From Polyodon spathula (lineage: Eukaryota; Chordata; Actinopteri; Acipenseriformes; Polyodontidae), in NCBI RefSeq assembly GCF_017654505.1, contig NC_054559.1, forward strand, positions 19,761,292-19,825,291: a stretch of DNA of 64,000 nucleotides, written 5' to 3'. Shown here one piece after another: positions 27,001-36,609 of this stretch. The first letter of the stretch is position 1. Every line of letters starts with the position of its first letter. The notes under the pieces are model-generated. The model had not been told where the DNA came from, made no database searches, and saw only the letters and a program-made list of their open reading frames with translations. A program made the position numbers and the translations under genes.

Positions 27001-27732
27001 CACCGTACCTGGGGGGACGCAACAGAGAGACGGACACAGGGGGGTTACTATGGTGACCAGTCATGGCAAAATGAATATCCAGCAAAACAAAACGTTTTTG
27101 TAAGGCTGCGATCTATAAATCAACAAAGCAATGAATGCATTCGGCCAGATTTGAGGGCAAACGAAAAATCAACATGCTTCAAAAGAGAAACACAGAATGG
27201 TAGCTGTCTGTCTGTATGAGGAAATATTTTCCTGAAATGGAGGCACTAGTGCAAATGAGGTCGACTCCTATAACGCCGTGGGCACAAGCAGTATTTTTCA
27301 CATTACATACAATAATATATACACGCAATGATTGTGTTATTATTATATACGGATATTTTAATGGCTCCTGAGTTGCTACGCCGTCAATGAATTGTAGAAA
27401 AGAAAAAAAAAGTCCACGTTTTTCACTCTGGAAATCTGCTAATCCTGCCCCCGGTAAATATACTCACCCACAAGATGCCAGGACTTTCTCTTGCCATAAT
27501 CCCTGCAGCCCGGCGTCCGGTCAGACTCGTAGCCTACAAGAGGCGTGCAGATCCCGTCCGCTATCTGTCCGGCGAGGAGCAGCGCCCCAGCGACCGTATT
27601 ACCAAACCCCAGCACCGAGTGGTAATAGACCAGCAGATAGGTAAACCACATCGAAGCGCACAGGTCGTTCAGAAAATGACCCACAGAGTAACTCAAACGG
27701 GCACACAGCGACAACGAAATGCCACCTGCCAT
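20905..27732 (-). CDS. MFSD12: MFSD12, major facilitator superfamily transporter, 10 exons
   Basis: Complete coding sequence. Exons in transcript order: 27468-27732, 26798-27008, 24320-24452, 23641-23841, 23297-23389, 22804-22896, 22070-22240, 21593-21687, 21286-21416 and 20905-20984. All junctions are GT-AG with matching phase, giving 1,473 bp and 490 residues (human about 480). The start ATG has a good context (CCAATGG). Residues near the N terminus read [15 protein letters not shown] and [14 protein letters not shown], the latter followed by [11 protein letters not shown], the MFS loop motif between helices 2 and 3. The rest is a run of hydrophobic helices, consistent with a 12-helix MFS fold. 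Known family role: MFSD12 sits in lysosome and melanosome membranes, is required for cysteine import there and affects pigmentation. The C-terminal exon encodes an acidic, serine-rich tail ([11 protein letters not shown]) that I do not recall from the human protein. Identity is secure; the last exon is slightly less so. Confidence 0.95.
23990..24128. repeat. (GATA)n/(GACA)n microsatellite in MFSD12 intron 3
   Basis: About 140 bp of mixed GATA, GACA and GGAT units between MFSD12 exons 3 and 4. It is preceded by a short (TA)n tract. It gives open Tyr-Leu-Ser-Ile frames on the minus strand, which are artefacts. Confidence 0.95.
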
Positions 27733-29146
27733 TGGAAATATTTACGCTCCCTTTTTGGTTAGAAACGGATTTAATTTTAACCCTAAATCAAATTTGACCT
27801 AAAGCACTATTAACTATTCCAAGTACTGGTCCCAAGACGTAAATAAATAAAATAAAAAATAATAATAATAAATACATCTAAAAATCTTATCTACGAGGTA
27901 GTCGAAAAAGTACTAAACACATGCAGATAATTTAATCCTACATCCCTCGTCTTCAAAAAGAAAAGTGAAAATGAACATGGCACAGGCTCCATGCAATAGA
28001 TTACATTACAGTACAAGCTGCAGCAATAATTATTGTGCTTCCCTTTTAATCTCTTCAACTAAAATCCCCCCTCTCCCTGCACGGGTAAACACTGCAGCAG
28101 TCATGTGAGACACCTCAATGCTGTCTCCACATCCTGCCACAGACGCGCCTGCAATTGCTATGCATTCTAGTTCATCACGGGTTTGCTCCCGGCAGGAAGG
28201 ATATTAACATTCGTTTTGCCCAATCGTTGCCCACAATCAGCCAGCTAAACAAATCAAAATTTAGGAGGGGGCTGGCTTAGAGGGTTTAACAATGGCCGTG
28301 TTTCCCAAACCGGCAGATTAGTCACTGTTTCTCTTTAAAAGGACAGTGTATCCCTTTGCAGCGCCAGCGTTTTGTAACCCCAGAGATAATTCAGTGTGAA
28401 GTAGTTGGGAGTTTGCATCATGCTTCATGCATTCAGATAATACATCCAATGCAATCTTTCGTTAGGTAGGTGTGTGGCTGGAGCTGTTGGGAGCATCACA
28501 AAGCATGAGCCAGCAATGCAAATCTAAAGGTCTGCTCAACATTGCATGTCATTTATCTGCTCAATGAGCGCGTGGAGGTGTTCATGGATGTTTTTTACGA
28601 TGCTTAATAACTACTCCAGCTAAAACTTCTACTAAACTAATAAAACTCTTCAAGGCTGAGAAAGTGTGCTGGGGAAATATATCAGCGTTGCATAGACTTC
28701 AGTATGCAATGTTTCAGTGCACAGTGCAACTCTAACATGCGTCCCCACGGTGAGCCATTTTTGTGTTGTTATTGGTATAATCAGTAAACCGAAACAGCAA
28801 GAACGATAGAGAGCAAGCACATGCACCGTGTTAATGAGCTTCAAGCCAGAGAACATGCAAGTATGAGAATGAGCCAGGGTTTCATGGATCCCGTGCACAA
28901 ACATGCTTCTAATCCCTCCACTGGGTTATCTCCTTGTGAGGTACCAGATGCAATGTCTTAAGCATGAATCCTGTCCTGCGTTTCTTATCCTGTGAAGAGA
29001 TGCCTTGCACAGAACACTATGATAGTTATGTTCTGATCTCTGCTGTGGTGATTTTAAAACAAGCTGTGTGTGTGTGTGTGGGGGGGGGGGGGTTCTCTTT
29101 ATATAACTTGTAGTCAACAGTGTAGTAAAGCATTGAACCGTATATC

Positions 29147-29185
29147 TTTGGGGGGGGTTTGACCGACCGCTCGACCCCCCCCAAA
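29147..29185. repeat. Perfect G8/C8 inverted repeat (hairpin)
   Basis: Two perfect 12-bp arms, TTTGGGGGGGGT at 29,147-29,158 and ACCCCCCCCAAA at 29,174-29,185, are separated by a 15-base spacer. Eight consecutive G:C pairs would make a very stable stem in single-stranded DNA or RNA. The function is unknown. Confidence 0.85.
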
Positions 29186-29904
29186 CTGCACAAGAACACA
29201 TTTTATACTACAAGAGAGACCCTTTGTTATGCTGGCATTAGATCCTCCCTAATCAGAATTGTTCAAACCACGTTCTCATATTGAAATCCATGCCGATTGC
29301 AGCCGCAGGCATTTTTATAATCATTTTATAATTTTAAGCATAGAAACACTTACTTGTCTTGTGTTTTTGTTTTCAAAGGGTTATTGCTGAAATATAATGG
29401 ATTAACAAACTAAGCACGTCACTAATATGAACAAGGTTTTACCAGCGAGATTCCACTGTAACTGTATTGAAATTGAGCACACTTAGTCAAATTGCAATTC
29501 TGACATTGTAAGAGATCTATTCGCCTGCCTTACTGTCGTTTCAGATATACAGCTTTGTATTACACGCCAGATATGTTGCTTTCATTTTTAGAAGCACTAA
29601 AAATACGCTTTGCAAAATCACAAGACACCCATTCCAACGAGAAACTTATCAATGCCGTCGAAGCATCATCTCCAGTTCTGAGATCCATCACATGAGCAAA
29701 ATTGAGCACGCTCGGTTGAAAAATCCTTGCTAGCCAAACCATTATCAGACCACAGCACTGGCAAACACTGAACAACTACAGTACTGTGGTAACTAACAAT
29801 TCCCTGGAAGCTACAAATTCAGAGAACATATTGTAGTTCCTTTTTTTTTTTTTTTTTACATTTTAAAATGTAGCGCAACAAAGTGGCTGCTGATTTCTGT
29901 TTAA

Positions 29905-30080
29905 CATGGTAACAGAGGAACAGCCTGGCTGGCCACAGTACTGCGCTTCATGGTAACAGAGGAACAGCCTAGCTGGCCACAGTACTGCGCTTCATGGTAA
30001 CAGAGGAACAGCCTGGCTGGCCACAGTACTGCACTTCATGGTAACAGATGAACAGCCTGGCTGGCCACAGTATTGCACTT
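29905..30080. repeat. 44-bp minisatellite, four copies
   Basis: Four complete copies of a 44-bp unit start at 29,905, 29,949, 29,993 and 30,037. Each begins CATGGTAACAGAGGAACAGC and continues with CTGGCTGGCCACAGTA or a close variant. The copies differ by only a few substitutions, which implies recent expansion. Confidence 0.95.
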
Positions 30081-31078
30081 TCTTACAGAAACATCACTGG
30101 CTTACAGATAACGGAGGACAAACATAGTACAGAGGAAGCTCTCTCTTAAAAGTTTTGTGGTACACCAAGTTAAAAGCTTAGTGGAAAGAAAGCAAGGCCA
30201 GGCACAGGCCACATGATTAAGCAGTCACAAGTAATGCAAACACACCTCTATCCCAACTAGTCTAGGTAATACGAGTCTATAACAAATATTTAAAAACAGG
30301 TTCAGTTCAGCTCAGAAGGACCAACGGCATCAGTTGATGTCAACTAAATGTTTTTTATTTAATGTCACTGCCCAGATTTATCCCCCACATGGAGAATAAT
30401 GAGGTCAAAGCCAATCAAAATTGACCTTTTTGTTCAACTCATTCTCACACAGCACTTTTAATTCTGCACCTACTCTATGCATGTGGTTTATCAATCAGCT
30501 TCCCAGAATTAGGTCCACTTGATAGCATATCCCAGCAAATTTGCTCCCATTGAAAAAGAATGGATGAACAGCATTCAATTGACATGGTCAATGGTGTGTG
30601 CCTGTTTGCAGTACATGTGTTTGCCAGCTTTAGAAGTATTGCAGTTTGTCCTCTATTCCCAACACATTGTCCAGTACAGAGCTGATGGTAAAGACTTTTT
30701 TTTTTTTTTCTGATTCACAAACATGTAGTAATGTTTTACCCAGCTCTGAGGAGACTGAATCAATCATTGTGTAAATCGCCTTCTCAACGCTCTGTTACAC
30801 CGCTGAGCACAGTCAGTTTTATTAGCTTTTTTTCTTGTCTTATGTTAAACACGGGCCCTGGTTATACATGCTGGCATATTAAAAGGTGTGGTGTATTTCC
30901 AGTTTTAAAAACTTAAAAAAAAAAAAAAGTAACTTCTCAGACATTTTAAACAGAACCTGAACTAGAATTGCTGGCATGCTTGTGAACCTAGAACACATTT
31001 TAAAAGAGACATGTTTTTAGTGATGTCTGACTTTGGAAAGAGATCAGCGTGATTTTTTTTAATCTTCCTTGAGCAGTC

Positions 31079-31084
31079 TTTATT
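31079..31084 (-). terminator. CSNK1G2: Candidate polyadenylation signal of CSNK1G2
   Basis: The minus strand reads CAATAAAGAC about 710 bp downstream of the CSNK1G2 stop codon. Another AATAAA lies at 31,109-31,114. The stretch between stop and signal has no competing gene and looks like a 3' UTR of about 0.7 kb. Confidence 0.5.
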
Positions 31085-31795
31085 GTCAGAATTCAGTACT
31101 GTGTTTCATTTATTTTTTTTAAAAGTGCAATTTTAAGAGAGGTTTTCTATTGTATCCCCGTTCTTACCACAGTACCCGAGGCCAGTGACTGTGCTACAAC
31201 GTCCACATTGACGACAGAAAACAAAACAAAATGTCAATTTCAGAACACTGCACATGAAAAGTCAAGCAGATTCATTCCAGCTTCAAGGCAGGACTGAACA
31301 CAACTTCAATTTAAATTAGAAAAAAAAAAAACAACAACAATAATAAAAGGAAAAAAGAACAATGAATTTACATAAAAGCTTCCAATTCAGACACAAGTCT
31401 TCAGTTTTTTGCAGTGATTTGTTCTGGGTTGTTTGTTGTTATCATTAATACAGTTCAATTTCATTACTTGATCCCACAATAACGACTAGCTCTATGGAAC
31501 AGGTTTTCCCGTTTCCCCTGCCCATGTTCGATGGGTTTGTACAGGTAATGTCTTGTGTGGATGCTAAGATACATCGGAAATCACAGCATTTCCATCCCCC
31601 CCACCCTCCCCTCCAATCCCCCCATTACATTTTTGTTGTGTGTGGGTGTGTGTTTGTTTTTTGTTTCTTTTAAAAAAGGAACCACAAGTATTGTTGCCCA
31701 TGTAGCAGGTGGGAAGGGAACAATCCTTTGCGCACAGGTTAGGTGCAGCAACGAGATGTTTTTGTTCAGTGACCAGAATGCATCACGTCTCTGGT

Positions 31796-32345
31796 TTACT
31801 TATGGCGTTGGAGACCTTTCCTCTTCCTCCTCTTAAAAAAACAACAGCACCTGAGAGGAAACAAAAACAGCATTAACAAGAACCAAGTGTCTAATTACTG
31901 TGTATTTACATAGTTACTTAGTAAATACATGTGTACTTGCACAATTACAATGCTAGTATGCATAGTTACAATGCACTCCAGTTGTAAATTTGTCCTAGGA
32001 TTTGAATGGAACGAGGAAGTCTGTTCATTCCTGAGCAGTTTGAATTTGTATTTAAATGCAAGTTGTGCTTTTGCTGTTCCACTGTTACGCACAGTAGCAT
32101 TTTTAGCTGTTGGGTCTTTTAATGAACGTCGGTTCTTGATTTTGAAAAACAACACGCTGTTGACGAGGAGGATGCATCTATTACTGTGGACGGACGCGCA
32201 TGTGACGAAACGATTCAGAAAAAAATCAAGCTGCTTACTTTGTATCGTCTGCCACTTCCACCTCTGCCGGCGCTGTGATCGGAGCGTTGGAGTGTCCGGC
32301 TGTAGGGTCATCAGGGTTCAGCTCTCCGTTTGTAGAGCTCATTAC
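31796..32345 (-). CDS. CSNK1G2: CSNK1G2, casein kinase I gamma, last two coding exons only
   Basis: Exon 32239-32345 starts after a TTGCAG acceptor and encodes [20 protein letters not shown] followed by [13 protein letters not shown]. It ends in AA|GTAAGC. Exon 31796-31850 starts after CTCTCAG, completes the split Lys codon and encodes [17 protein letters not shown] and a TAA stop. This is the C-terminal signature of casein kinase I gamma proteins. In the family the Cys cluster is palmitoylated and the basic stretch helps hold the kinase at the plasma membrane, where it phosphorylates targets such as Wnt co-receptors. I choose gamma-2 over gamma-1 or gamma-3 by sequence memory and because human CSNK1G2 lies near REXO1. 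The kinase domain and N terminus (roughly 85-90% of the protein) are absent between here and REXO1. They most likely lie in the assembly gap starting at 32,710. Confidence 0.88.
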
Positions 32346-32397
32346 CTGCAAGACCACAGAAAAGGAGAATCACACATACACCTGCATGTCTCTGCAG

Positions 32398-32554
32398 CAG
32401 GGGTGGCTACAGGTTCCACTCCTGGTCTTTGTTCCAACCCTGGTCTAAATTGTTTCATTGAACCAATGAACCCTCTATCCAGATCCTGAAGTAGTTCATA
32501 ATCTCATAAACCTGGAGTGGAATTGACCTCCAGGAGCGGGATTGGTCGCCCCTG
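32398..32554. mobile_element. hAT-type MITE (157 bp) next to CSNK1G2
   Basis: The left end reads CAGGGGTGGCTACAGGTTCC and the right end, reverse-complemented, reads CAGGGGCGACCAATCCCGC. Both continue into CTCCTGG, giving imperfect terminal inverted repeats. The flanks CTCTGCAG (32,390-32,397) and ATCTACAG (32,555-32,562) match at 6 of 8 positions, consistent with an eroded 8-bp target duplication. It lies in the intron upstream of the penultimate CSNK1G2 exon. Confidence 0.55.
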
Positions 32555-32709
32555 ATCTACAGACACACAGAGCTCGGTAAGAAGACTGTTTTGATCCGTG
32601 CTCATCAACCCCAGTACTCAAGCATCTCAAAATGACCAATTCCCACTGGCAACAAAAAACGCCTCTATATAAAAATACCTATATTATGTATCTGATGTAG
32701 TTTTATATT

Positions 32710-33209
32710 NNNNNNNNNNNNNNNNNNNNNNNNNNNNNNNNNNNNNNNNNNNNNNNNNNNNNNNNNNNNNNNNNNNNNNNNNNNNNNNNNNNNNNNNNNN
32801 NNNNNNNNNNNNNNNNNNNNNNNNNNNNNNNNNNNNNNNNNNNNNNNNNNNNNNNNNNNNNNNNNNNNNNNNNNNNNNNNNNNNNNNNNNNNNNNNNNNN
32901 NNNNNNNNNNNNNNNNNNNNNNNNNNNNNNNNNNNNNNNNNNNNNNNNNNNNNNNNNNNNNNNNNNNNNNNNNNNNNNNNNNNNNNNNNNNNNNNNNNNN
33001 NNNNNNNNNNNNNNNNNNNNNNNNNNNNNNNNNNNNNNNNNNNNNNNNNNNNNNNNNNNNNNNNNNNNNNNNNNNNNNNNNNNNNNNNNNNNNNNNNNNN
33101 NNNNNNNNNNNNNNNNNNNNNNNNNNNNNNNNNNNNNNNNNNNNNNNNNNNNNNNNNNNNNNNNNNNNNNNNNNNNNNNNNNNNNNNNNNNNNNNNNNNN
33201 NNNNNNNNN
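32710..33209. other. Assembly gap, exactly 500 N
   Basis: The run of N is exactly 500 bases. A round number is usually a placeholder inserted by a scaffolder rather than a measured length, so the true distance between the flanks is unknown. CSNK1G2 is cut off at its left side. Confidence 0.98.
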
Positions 33210-33300
33210 AATTGCCCGTCTTTAAGGGACCCCATGCCAGGAAGGATCTGGACGAGTTAAAGACTTCTTCATTTGGGAGAAATCGATCAGCTCGGCTCAC

Positions 33301-33440
33301 CTCTGACCTGCTGGTGTCACGGAGATTGTCCTGGGGGTCAGCAGCGGCGGTCGCTCGTGAGAGAGACGCAGCGAGGGACGAGGATCAAGCTGAGCGCATT
33401 CAGCCAGCGAGAGTGGAGCTGACAGGCAACCTTACACCAG
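33301..33440 (-). other. Possible 5' exon on the minus strand (weak)
   Basis: The minus strand has a strong donor, GTCAGAG|GTGAGC, ending at 33,301. It is preceded by a CpG-richer stretch (CGGCGGTCGCTCGTG and GACGCAGCGAGGGACG on the plus strand). This could be a 5' UTR exon, for example of CSNK1G2 with its kinase exons lost in the gap, or a short internal exon. No recognisable protein sequence supports either. Confidence 0.2.
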
Positions 33441-33544
33441 GGATTCAAAGGGCCTTTGACGGCTTAGGGCATGTGTGTGAGCTTGATAGGGGGTGGGTTT
33501 AGGAACTTTTTCCCTCCAGGGTATTACCTGAAATGTAACAAAGT

Positions 33545-34205
33545 TAGAAAAGTAGAACAGCTCAGAACGGCATTGTCTGAATCATACACATATTTACCTA
33601 AGCATTAAACTGTCCTTCCTTGAAAAAAATAAAAGAATAATTTCGTTTATTTGAGCATTTCTAAGTTTTTAAAGATATTCAAATAAGTGATGTCTTCAAA
33701 TCTCTACATTAAAATAAAAAAAAAAAAATCTTATTTTTCCCAAACTGTTTAATGTTTTAAAACTGTTATCAGATGTTCTGTGCATGTTCTTAACAGCACT
33801 TAAAACCACCAGCATTTAAATCAATGAGAAACCTGATCTTCTGCTGTCTTACACGTTGTTACTGAAAGAAATACACTAAAGCAACAGAGGTGTCTTTCTG
33901 GAATGCTTTCTGCGATGGTGGTGCTAAGATTTAGGACTGTTTAGATCAGTTAAATACACACCACTAACTTTTACATGAGCTCAGTCAATCCAGCCCTTTG
34001 TAATTACTTTTAAAGCAGGACCAGGCTACCCTTACAGAAATGAGAAACTATCCTTACAATCCTATTACAGTGTTTTATCCAAGCATTACGAGGAAGAGGC
34101 TACACTACTGATACAGATAACTATGTACTGGTTAATATCATCAGACAGCAATGATGCCCTACTTCTAATTTAACTGATCAAAAATTGAAATCTTTTGTAC
34201 ACAGC
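33545..34205. other. Intergenic or intronic DNA, nothing recognised
   Basis: AT-rich sequence with no exon, known repeat or conserved motif that I can identify. Confidence 0.5.
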
Positions 34206-34211
34206 AGACCT

Positions 34212-34990
34212 AGGAAAGATAACTCCACTCTCCACACTGCAGAGCGCTCTAGCAGTATAGGAAAGAGAACTCCACTCTCCACACTGCAGAGCGCTCTAGC
34301 AGTATAGGAAAGAGAACTCCACTCTCCACACTGCAGAGCGCTCTAGCAGTATAGGAAAGAGAACTCCACTCTCCACACTGCAGAGCGCTCTAGCAGTATA
34401 GGAAAGAGAACTCCACTCTCCACACTGCAGAGCGCTCTAGCAGTATAGGAACGAGAACTCCACTCTCAACAGTGCAGAGCACTCTAGCAGTATAGGAAAG
34501 AGAACTCCACTCTCCACACTGCAGAGTGCTCTAGCAGTATAGGAACGAGAACTCCACTCTCAACAGTGCAGAGCACTCTAGCAGTATAGGAACGAGAACT
34601 CCACTCTCCACACTGCAGAGCGCTCTAGCAGTATAGGAACGAGAACTCCACTCTCCACACTGCAGAGCGCTCTAGCAGTATAGGAAAGAGAACTCCACTC
34701 TCCACACTGCAGAGCGCTCTAGCAGTATAGGAACGAGAACTCCACTCTCAACAGTGCAGAGCACTCTAGCAGTATAGGAACGAGAACTCCACTCTCCACA
34801 CTGCAGAGCGCTCTAGCAGTATAGGAACGAGAACTCCACTCTCCACACTGCAGAGCGCTCTAGCAGTATAGGAAAGAGAACTCCACTCTCCACACTGCAG
34901 AGCGCTCTAGCAGTATAGGAAAGAGAACTCCACTCTCCACACTGCAGAGTGCTCTAGCAGTATAGGAACGAGAACTCCACTCCACACTGT
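34212..34990. repeat. 47-bp minisatellite, 16 full copies plus a partial
   Basis: The unit starts AGGAAAGAGAACTCCACTCT and continues CCACACTGCAGAGCGCTC. Copies begin every 47 bp from 34,212, and the last, at 34,964, is truncated. Several variants occur: AGGAAAG versus AGGAACG at the start, CACACTGC versus AACAGTGC in the middle, and GAGCGC, GAGCAC or GAGTGC near the end. The variants are arranged in a repeated four-unit block (34,541-34,728 and 34,729-34,916), a higher-order repeat of 188 bp. Confidence 0.95.
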
Positions 34991-34999
34991 AGACCAGTT

Positions 35000-36575
35000 A
35001 AAGTAATCTAATATACTTTTTCAGTAGGAGACGCTGAATCTATTTAATTAGTCTTGAAATATATATGTTCACCCTACCCCCCCAAAAGAGAAATAAATGA
35101 TTTAAAACAATAAATGGACAAATCAATGAAGTATTAACGTTCATTCCACACTGACAAAAATCTGGAAATAAAATGTTTTGGCTATATGGCTTTCTTCAGG
35201 AATATAGATCATCAAAATCTCATTTAAAACTAAAGAAAATGAATCCAGCAGATAAGGGTTTTCCACCAGGAATAGCCTAGCAGCAGAGGGAGCCTGGTTT
35301 GATGAGATATATTGAGATTGACATGACCACATTGTACCGTGACCTTTGAGCACCTCTTGAAAGGGGACCTGGGCTGATCACTTTGACAAAGGAGGAAGCA
35401 GATTAAACAGGCGTTAATTGGAGAACAGGGCTTGCACAATGCAAAGGAGCTGGTACCAGGTGGTTTTGTGTGAAGGATAAAGACTTCATAATGATAACAC
35501 AATCGATCAGCTCTGACCACCTTTGACACCAGAGGTCACTGGCACACTGCAGGAGTCAACTGGAAGGGTAGGCGAGTAAAATGAACTCAGCGTGGGCTGG
35601 ACGCTTTATTGGGTGCCCTGTCGGAGGGCCCTTGGCCATGTCAATGGTGGCATGGATCTCAAAGGCCTGAGAAAAAAGGGGGGGCACCTTACACTAAACC
35701 CTGCCACCCATTCCTGCGATGTACCTCCTCGAGATTATCTTTGAAACAACATTCAAACTCGAGCATGTCTACATGCAAGTTAGAAGCGAAAACCCTGATG
35801 CCTCTCCAGAGAGCGTTACGAGTAGGATCAGGTGCTGATGCTGAAGTTCTCACAGCATGAGGCCAGAGCTTTCAGCGAACGCTCATGTCCCTCGCCCTTC
35901 CCTGACCCCAGAGAGTCAAGATCGCAGATCGATTCTGGCAATGAAGAAGTCTTTACGCTTTTTTTTTTTTTTGGTCCTGCTTTTACAAAGCCCTGATATA
36001 ACCCCCTCCCACTACATTGTGTCCGTATTGATCTCCAGTTAGTTACTCTTTAAAACCTGGAGTCTTAGCCCAGACCTCCAGAATGCATCCTGACAAGTGA
36101 AGAGAGCCAGTCAATGGGAGTTGGTTGCTTGAGAAGAAGAATGGGGCTGGTTAATGAAACATATGTTAAATAACTGCTGCCCTCCACACCTGCTAAATGG
36201 AGCTTCATGGAGATGTTAAGTCCACAGGCAGGGCTGGGGCTGCCTAATCTCAAATCCCTTTGAACCTGACCCCTGCCTACAGCACCACTCATCCTAACAA
36301 AGCATCCATTCACCTCTACTGGCAGAAGAGGGGACTGCAGTCACAATCTTGTCCTCTTAATTTGAAATCTTGTCCTTTAAAATAAATTCCCGTTAAATTA
36401 TTAAATACCCGCTTTCTGCCATAAGCATTTCACTATAAATTACTGGGTTGAGAAAACTAAACAGTTCACACAAATAGATTAACCATTGTTTTCTTTTTAA
36501 TACAAAAAAAAAAAAAAAAAAAAAAACAATACAAAAAATGAACATGTTACAGATTATTTACATCTCAAGTCTTTT

Positions 36576-36609
<34 letters not shown>

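Larger units (their letters stand above)
27733..31050. other. MFSD12 upstream region and CSNK1G2 downstream spacer
   Basis: This interval should contain the MFSD12 promoter and 5' UTR, but I see no TATA box or strong CpG island next to the start codon. It also holds an AAT/AAAT-rich tract near 27,840-27,875, a (GT)n/poly-G tract near 29,066-29,092, a strong hairpin at 29,147-29,185 and a 44-bp tandem repeat at 29,905-30,080. No gene is recognised. Confidence 0.5.

Noticed and set aside
31796..31850. Alternative reading of the last CSNK1G2 exon as VLLFF-stop
   Set aside because: The phase set by the AA|GTAAGC donor gives [11 protein letters not shown] instead, which matches the kinase family.
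31895..32489. Long frames of 138 and 186 codons on opposite strands
   Set aside because: Shadow frames over the CSNK1G2 intron and exon; the true exon reading frame is the one with the casein kinase C-terminal signature.
32665..33300. Open frames of 183-211 codons spanning the N run
   Set aside because: They consist mostly of unknown bases in the 500-N gap.
35556..35666. Minus-strand acceptor (CCCCCCCTTTTTTCTCAG) followed by 36 open codons beginning AFEIHATIDMAKGPP
   Set aside because: The acceptor is good, but no partner exon, donor or recognisable protein was found, and 36 codons is within chance length.
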